Source: Halobiforma lacisalsi AJ5 | Lineage (GTDB): Archaea > Halobacteriota > Halobacteria > Halobacteriales > Natrialbaceae | Direction: 5' to 3' | Length of the DNA stretch: 64,000 bases | NCBI RefSeq assembly: GCF_000226975.2 | Contig: NZ_CP019285.1 | Location: forward strand, 1,364,001-1,428,000 | In this document: positions 58,566 to 64,000 of the stretch, one piece after another | Layout: each line of letters begins with the position of its first letter | Numbering within the stretch: position 1 is the stretch's first letter | The notes under the pieces: generated by a model | What the model saw: only the letters and a program-made list of their open reading frames with translations | Database searches by the model: none | Told to the model about the DNA's origin: nothing | Position numbers and translations under genes: made by a program

Positions 58566-60026
58566 TTACGAGAGCGCGCGTTCGACCGCGTCGGCCACGC
58601 TTCGTGCTTTTTCCGCGAGTTCCTCCGAGACGAGCCCTTCGTCCACCGCGGCCTCGAGTTCGTCGGCGTCGACGATCTCGACGGCGCCGTCCGGCGTCCG
58701 GATCACGTCGACGTAGAGGTCGACGTACCGCACCGCATCGGGGAACAGTTCCACCGGCGTACAGACGTTGACGTACGTCCCTTTCGTCTCGCCGGCGGCC
58801 GACTTGTACGTCGTCGGGTACCACCACCGCCCCTCGCGGAACTTCGTGACCGCGACGTCGCCCTCCTCCTTGGGCGTCCCCAGCGCGTCGTAGGTCCCGC
58901 CGCCGCGCATCGATCGCTCGAGGGTGATCGAGCCGTCGGCGTCCCACTCGGTGACCTCGCCATAGCCCAGCGAGATCCGGCGGCCGTCGGGCTTGCCGTG
59001 ACCGATCTCGAGGCGGTCGCCGCTCGTCGGGCCGAACTGGCGGGAGACGGCGTCGAAGGGAAACGCGGTTTCCCCGTCGGCGCCGGACGCGCCGACCGCC
59101 TCCGCGAAGTCGACGGCCGCGCTCGCGGCCCGATCGGCCGCCTTGATCCGGTGGTGACCGGGCATCGTCGTCTCGACCGTGCGGCGGTGGTCGTCCAGGG
59201 CGAACCGAGACTCGCGGCCGAACCAGCACCACGCGGTCCGGCGCGGCGCGGCGATCCGTCCGGGTTCGCCGGGTTCGTCCGGCGCGTCTCCGATCGCCGC
59301 CTCGAGGTCCTCGGCGCGGTCGACGGCGCGGTCGACGGCTGCCTCCATCGCCTCGAGATCGGCGTCGGCCGCCGCGCGCTTCCAGCGCAGGCCCCACCCC
59401 TCGGGGATCGACGTCGAGAGCAGGTCCGTCATGCCGACGAGTTCGGTTCCGGTTTCGCCGCTCGCGGCCGCCGAGACGCCCGTTCGGTCCCGCGAGAGCG
59501 TACAGAGGCCGCCCCCGACCGCGAGGGTCGGCCGGACGCGCGGTTCGTCGCCGTCCCAGGGTGGCGTCGGTTCGTCGACCTGGACGCGGTACCGGTCGCC
59601 CTCGCCGACGTAGCCGTCGACGTCGTCGTACTTGAGATAGCCCCGCCGGCCGTCGCCCAGGTCGACGACCGCGCCGCTCCCGCCGCCGGCCTCGAGCACT
59701 TCGGCGTCGAAAACCGCGCCGCGTGGCGTCTCGTCGTCCCAGCGGAACGTGTCGATCGCGAGCCCCTCGAGTGCCGCGAGAACCCGCTCGAGGTCGTCGG
59801 GCGCGCCCGAGACCTCGATCCCCTGCCTGTCCCGGGTCGTCTCGATCCGGACGTCGGCGGGAACGGCCGCGAACGGGTCGTCGAACCGCTCCTCGATGGG
59901 GTCGGATGCCTGGACGACCTCGATCAGAGCGTTTTCGCTTTCGCTGCCACTCCCGTCGCTGTCTTCGAGTAGTTTGGTGAGCGCTGTCGTGTAGATGCCG
60001 CGGACGCGTACTGTGGTTCGGGTCAT
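58566..60026 (-). CDS. fau-1: FAU-1 / ribonuclease E/G-like RNA-binding protein
   Basis: 486 aa, start ATG 60026 (MTRTTVRVRGIYTTALTKLLE). Archaeal FAU-1 binds AU-rich RNA and is described as related to RNase E/G by its S1-like domain. Seen here: an N-terminal part (1-120), an S1-like segment GVFDAEVLEAGGGSGAVVDLGDGRRGYLKYDDVDGYVGEGDRYRVQV (about 105-155), an alpha-helical central part and a C-terminal DUF402 domain: GGGTYDALGTPKEEGDVAVTKFREGRWWYPTTYKS, DAVRYVDLYVDVIRTPDG. Its role in rRNA processing is known from related archaea. Confidence 0.88.
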   Translation of the reverse strand: MTRTTVRVRGIYTTALTKLLEDSDGSGSESENALIEVVQASDPIEERFDDPFAAVPADVRIETTRDRQGIEVSGAPDDLERVLAALEGLAIDTFRWDDETPRGAVFDAEVLEAGGGSGAVVDLGDGRRGYLKYDDVDGYVGEGDRYRVQVDEPTPPWDGDEPRVRPTLAVGGGLCTLSRDRTGVSAAASGETGTELVGMTDLLSTSIPEGWGLRWKRAAADADLEAMEAAVDRAVDRAEDLEAAIGDAPDEPGEPGRIAAPRRTAWCWFGRESRFALDDHRRTVETTMPGHHRIKAADRAASAAVDFAEAVGASGADGETAFPFDAVSRQFGPTSGDRLEIGHGKPDGRRISLGYGEVTEWDADGSITLERSMRGGGTYDALGTPKEEGDVAVTKFREGRWWYPTTYKSAAGETKGTYVNVCTPVELFPDAVRYVDLYVDVIRTPDGAVEIVDADELEAAVDEGLVSEELAEKARSVADAVERALS

Positions 60027-60312
60027 TGTCGTGTCATAGTGGATTCGGGTCGGTTCGCTCCGCCACCGTCCGGCCGAACCGTCCGTGGCCGGGTCCGGGA
60101 CGGTCGCCGTCGCCGGTCGGAACCGCCGATCGATCGTCGACCGAGTGCCGAAACGCGAACCGGCGTTCGTACACGTCGGTTCGCCCACCGGGCCTTTGTG
60201 GATTCCGAGTTTCGGCGACCGTCCGGGTCGCCCGTCCTTTTCGCTCGGCATACGTTCGTCCCGCGCTGACTCTCGCCCAACGCTTACCGTTCAGGAGCGA
60301 TAGCTAGCGGGT

Positions 60313-61335
60313 ATGGAACGCAGGCGCGATCCGGTCGAGCGGGCCGACGACGGCTCGAGCGACCTCTACGACGTCTCGACGTGGGAACCGAGATCGACGG
60401 TGGATCTGCTCGCGTACGCCCTCTACAACGGGATCAGCTACGGGTTACAGACGATCGTCCTTCTCGTCGCGGCGGTGATCACGCTCGCCTTGCTCGTCCA
60501 GCCGGCAGTGCTCGTCCTCGAGGACCCCCTGCTGGGTGCCTTCTTCGGTCTGTCGATCGTCCCCGCAGCCCTGCTGGCGGCGTTTATCTGGCGGACCGAC
60601 ATCACGAGCGAGGAACCGCTGACGCTGCTCGTGGCGACGTTCGTGCTGGCGATCCTCTTTGCGACGTTCGCCGCGCTCATCAATTCGGTCATGCGCCCGC
60701 GGTTCCAGGCGCTGTCACTGATCGGTCCCGTGCTCTTCTTCTATCTGATCGTCGGCCCCGTTGAGGAGGCGGTCAAACTGCTCGCCGTCCGGGTCTTCGC
60801 CTACCGGAGCGACACGTTCGACGCCGTCGTCGACGGCGCGGTCTACGGCGCGGTCGCCGGCCTCGGGTTCGCCGCGATCGAGAACGCGATCTACATCTCC
60901 GGGACCGTCGCCGAGGCCGAAGCGGGCCTGTTTGCGGCCGCGACCGGGATCACCACCGTCCGCGCGCTCGCGGGTCCGGGACACGTCATTTACTCGGCGA
61001 TCGCGGGCTACTATCTCGGCCTCGCGAAGTTCAACCCGCAACACGCCGGCCCCATCGTCGCGAAGGGGCTGCTCGTGGCTGCATTCGTCCACGCCACCTA
61101 CAACACGACGGTCGGGATCGTCCCCGGAATCGCCGCCGAACTCACCGCGCTCGGCCCCGACGCCGCGCTCGTCAGCTACATGATCGTCTTCGACGCCGCG
61201 GTCGGCTACTATCTCTACCGGAAGATCGCCCGGTATCGCCGCCGGTACCGCGACGCCGAGGCCGACGTTCCCGATTCGCCGTCGCCGGAACTCACCGAGT
61301 TCGATCCGCCGCGACGCCGTCGCTGGGAGCGGTAG
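60313..61335 (+). CDS. PrsW-family intramembrane metalloprotease
   Basis: 340 aa, start ATG 60313 (MERRRDPVERADDGSSDLYDV). About eight or nine membrane helices. Active-site elements of the PrsW/CPBP group: EExxK in IVGPVEEAVKLLAVRVF (about 149-165), AAIENA, H in RALAGPGHVIYSAIAGYYLGLA, and H in VAAFVHATYNTTVG. In bacteria PrsW cleaves an anti-sigma factor; the archaeal target is unknown. The soluble ends carry acidic and basic residues, with an Arg-rich C-terminus (RRRRWER). It lies opposite the fau-1 gene. Confidence 0.88.
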   Translation: MERRRDPVERADDGSSDLYDVSTWEPRSTVDLLAYALYNGISYGLQTIVLLVAAVITLALLVQPAVLVLEDPLLGAFFGLSIVPAALLAAFIWRTDITSEEPLTLLVATFVLAILFATFAALINSVMRPRFQALSLIGPVLFFYLIVGPVEEAVKLLAVRVFAYRSDTFDAVVDGAVYGAVAGLGFAAIENAIYISGTVAEAEAGLFAAATGITTVRALAGPGHVIYSAIAGYYLGLAKFNPQHAGPIVAKGLLVAAFVHATYNTTVGIVPGIAAELTALGPDAALVSYMIVFDAAVGYYLYRKIARYRRRYRDAEADVPDSPSPELTEFDPPRRRRWER

Positions 61336-61404
61336 CTCCCCCCGTCGTCCGATCGACGAGTTCGAATCAGCGCTGACTTCCTCGAATTCAGGACAGTTTC
61401 CCCG

Positions 61405-61416
61405 AAATATATATCC
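61405..61416 (+). promoter_or_regulatory. TATA box of the small membrane gene
   Basis: AAATATATATCC centred about 27 nt before ATG 61438; leaderless transcript likely. Confidence 0.65.
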
Positions 61417-61437
61417 GTTCCCGACGAACCCGCGGAC

Positions 61438-61785
61438 ATGGTCGCACTCATCGGTTCGCTGATCGCGTTCGTCGTCGCGTTGCTCGTCGGCGGTCTGGCG
61501 ATCTACCTCGGCGCGTCGACCGTCGTCGGCTCCGACGACTACTCACACGCTGTCTGGACGGCCCTGTTCGGTGCGATCGCGTGGGCCCTGACCGCGTGGA
61601 TCCCGCTTTTCGGCCCGCTGATCGCGCTGGTCGCCTGGGTCTGGGTGATCAACTGGCGCTACCCCGGCGGCTGGACCGACGCCGCGGTCATCGGGCTCGT
61701 CGCCTGGGTCGCGGCGCTCGCGATCCTGTTCGTCCTCAACCTCTTCGGTCTCGGTATCGGTGCGTTCGGCGTTCCCGGGCTCTGA
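61438..61785 (+). CDS. Four-helix membrane protein of unknown function
   Basis: 115 aa, start ATG 61438 (MVALIGSLIAFVVALLVGGLA). Four hydrophobic segments (about 3-25, 38-56, 58-72, 80-107) and almost no soluble part: AIWALTAWIPLFGPLIALVAWVWVINWRYPGGWTDAAVIGLVAWVAALAIL. Trp-rich and Gly-rich. The family is common and unnamed in haloarchaea. Preceded by a strong TATA element. The 3' end faces that of riboflavin synthase, 13 bp away. Confidence 0.75.
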   Translation: MVALIGSLIAFVVALLVGGLAIYLGASTVVGSDDYSHAVWTALFGAIAWALTAWIPLFGPLIALVAWVWVINWRYPGGWTDAAVIGLVAWVAALAILFVLNLFGLGIGAFGVPGL

Positions 61786-61798
61786 TCCCCCGCCCGCC

Positions 61799-62428
61799 TC
61801 ACTCGAAGCGCGCCTCGAGCAGTCGCTCGACGTATTTCGAGAGGACGTCGACCTCGAGGTGAACCGGATCGCCGGGTTCCTTCTCGGAGAGCGTCGTGAG
61901 TTCGTATGTCGCCGGGATGATCGCGACGGTGACGCTCGCGGCCCCAGCATCGGAGTCGGCGGTGTCTCCGCTCTCGAAGTCGGCGACGGTGAGGCTGATA
62001 CCGTCCAGCGTGATCGATCCCTTCTCGACGACGTACCGTTCGTAGCCCGCCGGAAGCTCGAATTCGAAGAACCAGTCCTCGTCGACGGACTCGATCCCCG
62101 TGACCGTCGCCACCGCGTCGACGTGACCCTGGACCACGTGGCCGTCGAACCGCCCGTCGGCCGGCATCGCCCGCTCGAGGTTGACCCCCTCGCCTTCCTC
62201 GAGGTCGCCCAGGTAGGTCCGTTCGACCGTCTCGGTCGCCAGGAAGACCTCGAACCAGTTGCCGTCCTCGAACCGCTCGACCGTGAGACACGCGCCGCTG
62301 ACACTGATGCTCTGGCCGTGCTCGAGTCCCGTCGCGACTTCGTCCGCGCCGATACGGAGCCGCAGTCCGTCCTCGGTCCGTTCGCGGCCGACGATCTCGC
62401 CGGTCTCCTCGACGATTCCCGTGAACAT
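61799..62428 (-). CDS. ribE: Riboflavin synthase (alpha-chain type)
   Basis: 209 aa, start ATG 62428 (MFTGIVEETGEIVGRERTED). Two tandem lumazine-binding repeats: MFTGIVEETG plus GACLTVERFEDGNWFEVFLATETVERTYLG, and RFDGHVVQGHVDAVATVTGI plus GSITLDGISLTVADFE. It dismutates two 6,7-dimethyl-8-ribityllumazine molecules into riboflavin. Notable because methanogens use an unrelated pentameric enzyme, while haloarchaea use this bacterial/eukaryotic type. A short acidic insertion sits between repeats (SGDTADSDAGAA). No other rib genes are in this window. Confidence 0.95.
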   Translation of the reverse strand: MFTGIVEETGEIVGRERTEDGLRLRIGADEVATGLEHGQSISVSGACLTVERFEDGNWFEVFLATETVERTYLGDLEEGEGVNLERAMPADGRFDGHVVQGHVDAVATVTGIESVDEDWFFEFELPAGYERYVVEKGSITLDGISLTVADFESGDTADSDAGAASVTVAIIPATYELTTLSEKEPGDPVHLEVDVLSKYVERLLEARFE

Positions 62429-62544
62429 GCTCTAGTCGAACGTGGCACGCTCGGGGCAAAGCCGTTCCGTTCCGCTCCGTTCCAGCAACCCCGCGACGGC
62501 GACGAACGCAACGCCTTTTGAGGTGGACCCGAAGAGTGAGTGCA

Positions 62545-63945
62545 ATGGATGCGGACCCGAATCCGGGCCCGGACGATCGAGTCTACTACGTCGTCAGCGA
62601 TCTCCACATCGGCGGCGACGAGCAACTCGAGGAGGCCGCGTTCCTCGGTGAGTTCCTGGAGTTCCTCGAGCGTCTCGAGCGGACCGACGAGGACGCCGAA
62701 TTGATCATCAACGGCGACGCGTTCGGCCTCTGGGAGTTCACGACGGTCGAGGGGATCGAGAAGTTCGACGTCCTCGAGGAGACGTATCCGGAGCTGTTCG
62801 AACAGCTCCGGGCGACGGGCGAGAACGTACAGATTACGCTGTTGCCGGGCAACCACGACCACGAACTCGCGGCCTACGACGAGTACGTCGACCGCCTGGC
62901 CGAGTACAACGTGGAGTTGCTCCCCGAACAGTCGATCTCCCGGCGGATCGGCGACCAGGTGATCCACTTCGAGCACGGCCATCAACGCGATCCGAACAAC
63001 CGGATCGAGGACTGGGGCAACCCCCACGCGACGCCGCTCGGCTACTACTACAATACCCTCGTTACGAGCCGTGCGGGCAAACTCTCCGACCGCGGCCGGT
63101 ACAACTGGCTGAAGGACGTCCAGGCGGTCACGCCGACCGAGCGGATGCCGGTCTGGCTGTTCTCGAAGTACTTCTACCGGGAGATGAACCCGGTGCTGCG
63201 GTACTCGCTGGTTCCCTTTCTCCTGCTTTTCAATATCAGCGCCATCCTCGCCGTCCTGGCAGGCCTGGACGTGGCCGGCGTCTGGTCGATGCCGATCGAC
63301 CGGACCGCGTCCTTTCTCGGCCAGTTCGGGCGGGCCGGGACCGCGGCGTGGTTCTTCCTCTCGCTCAACGTGACCGTCGCCGGCCTGCTCGTCCTCGTCG
63401 GCATTCCGTTGTATTTCATCCGCCGGGACGTCAGGCAGACGATCGATCGGTTCGGTATCTTCGAGACCGAACTCACCGTCGATCCCGAAATCCCCTACGT
63501 GGAGGCCGCTCGTGAGGTCTTCGACGAGCAACCGGAGACGACGATCTTCTGCTACGGGCACACCCACCGTCCGGGAATCCGGGAACTCGAGGGCGGGATC
63601 ATGGTCAACAGCGGCACGTGGCTCAAGCGCCTTCATCGCCGGGACGGGATCATCGGCATCCTGCCGCCGGTGTTTTACCCGTCCTACCAGCTCGCGGCGG
63701 TGCGGATCGAGCCGGTCGATGCGTCCGCCGAGCGATCGGAGCCGGCGACCGACGCCGCTTCCGATGCCTCGGGCGTCGCCGTCGAGTTCGAGCGGATCAG
63801 GAAGCCCAGCCCTGCGACGGAGGAACTCACCCGGACCGAGCGGTTCTTTACGGTCGGGCGGGAGCCCGAACCCGACCTGCCCGACCGCCACGTCGTCGAG
63901 TCGCCGTCCGAGCGGACGGCAGCGACCGTCGAAACGAGCGACTGA
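62545..63945 (+). CDS. Membrane-linked metallophosphoesterase
   Basis: 466 aa, start ATG 62545 (MDADPNPGPDDRVYYVVSDLH). Calcineurin-like phosphoesterase motifs: SDLHIGGDE (metal ligands), INGDAFGLWEF, LLPGNHDHE, FEHGHQRDPNN, and GHTHRPGI. In the middle two membrane helices, about 228-248 and 270-300 (AWFFLSLNVTVAGLLVLVGIPLYFI), split the catalytic domain, so the phosphoesterase is membrane-bound. The overall organisation resembles LpxH-type UDP-sugar pyrophosphatases; a phospholipid or nucleotide-sugar substrate is possible. The C-terminus (about 400-466) is acidic low-complexity. Only 55 bp of sequence remain after it before the window ends. Confidence 0.82.
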   Translation: MDADPNPGPDDRVYYVVSDLHIGGDEQLEEAAFLGEFLEFLERLERTDEDAELIINGDAFGLWEFTTVEGIEKFDVLEETYPELFEQLRATGENVQITLLPGNHDHELAAYDEYVDRLAEYNVELLPEQSISRRIGDQVIHFEHGHQRDPNNRIEDWGNPHATPLGYYYNTLVTSRAGKLSDRGRYNWLKDVQAVTPTERMPVWLFSKYFYREMNPVLRYSLVPFLLLFNISAILAVLAGLDVAGVWSMPIDRTASFLGQFGRAGTAAWFFLSLNVTVAGLLVLVGIPLYFIRRDVRQTIDRFGIFETELTVDPEIPYVEAAREVFDEQPETTIFCYGHTHRPGIRELEGGIMVNSGTWLKRLHRRDGIIGILPPVFYPSYQLAAVRIEPVDASAERSEPATDAASDASGVAVEFERIRKPSPATEELTRTERFFTVGREPEPDLPDRHVVESPSERTAATVETSD

Positions 63946-64000
63946 CTCTGCCGGACAAAACGATGCACACACACCGATCGCACTCGAGACGCCGTCACGT

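Noticed and set aside
61543-63972. 809-codon minus-strand open frame
   Set aside because: Covers the metallophosphoesterase in antisense and ends in the riboflavin synthase region in another frame; all true motifs are in the other frames.

Overview
The window is about 64 kb of a high-GC haloarchaeal chromosome. The proteins are strongly acidic (D/E-rich, low K). Typical euryarchaeal machinery is present: an A-type ATP synthase, a proteasome-activating nucleotidase with an HbYX tail, aRF1, a GGPP-type prenyl synthase, pyruvoyl arginine decarboxylase and FAU-1. Families almost confined to Halobacteria also occur (HalOD1 domains, type IV pilin N-domains, small Zn-ribbon proteins). Several genes show TATA boxes about 25 nt before the start codon and no Shine-Dalgarno site, as expected for leaderless haloarchaeal transcripts. 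The order Natrialbales is a reasonable guess, but nothing here proves it.

Layout. 1-12.8 kb: 3' end of 6-phosphogluconate dehydrogenase, a HalOD1 protein, a PD-(D/E)XK-like gene broken by a 5-bp duplication, small membrane proteins, DCC protein, HpaI-type aldolase, cupin, alkaline-phosphatase-superfamily hydrolase, CMD protein, TruA, NifU-like protein, M28 peptidase and oligoendopeptidase F. 12.9-15.2 kb: an AT-richer patch with a Tat-type secreted protein and a winged-helix/membrane-protein pair, probably accessory DNA. 15.2-18.1 kb: PAN, arginine decarboxylase and two small conserved proteins. 18.2-28.1 kb: the A-type ATP synthase genes on the minus strand, transcribed H-I-K-E-C-F-A-B, then two small genes, then D. 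28.4-33.4 kb: a quinone-type methyltransferase, a pilin-like protein, and secreted, membrane-HTH and lipoprotein genes of unknown role. 33.45-35.07 kb: a complete IS66-family element with a perfect 8-bp target duplication. 35.2-38.6 kb: radical SAM protein, DUF373 membrane protein and IdsA. 38.7-42.4 kb: a chemotaxis transducer with its own lipoprotein-type binding protein, bracketed by two copies of the idsA promoter/start region. 42.9-50.5 kb: a cytochrome b561-molybdopterin fusion, EtfBA, a TRAM protein, a SpoIIM-like membrane protein, an aspartoacylase-like protein and a threonine-synthase-like enzyme. 50.7-64 kb: lipoprotein, MinD-like ATPase, aRF1, PRC-barrel, TraB-like, a second HalOD1 protein, hexapeptide acyltransferase, a 46-aa Zn-ribbon protein, Nudix, FAU-1, PrsW, riboflavin synthase and a membrane metallophosphoesterase.

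Most of the window is core chromosome. The most interesting points are: the transducer/binding-protein module flanked by a duplicated idsA promoter; the fully delimited IS66 insertion; the nuclease-like gene whose frame is restored by removing one copy of a 5-bp tandem duplication; the CX4CX2C radical SAM protein; the Arg-Gly tail of the DUF373 protein built from hexanucleotide repeats; and the same (GTTTCCC)n tract behind two unrelated genes. No rRNA, tRNA or CRISPR array was seen.
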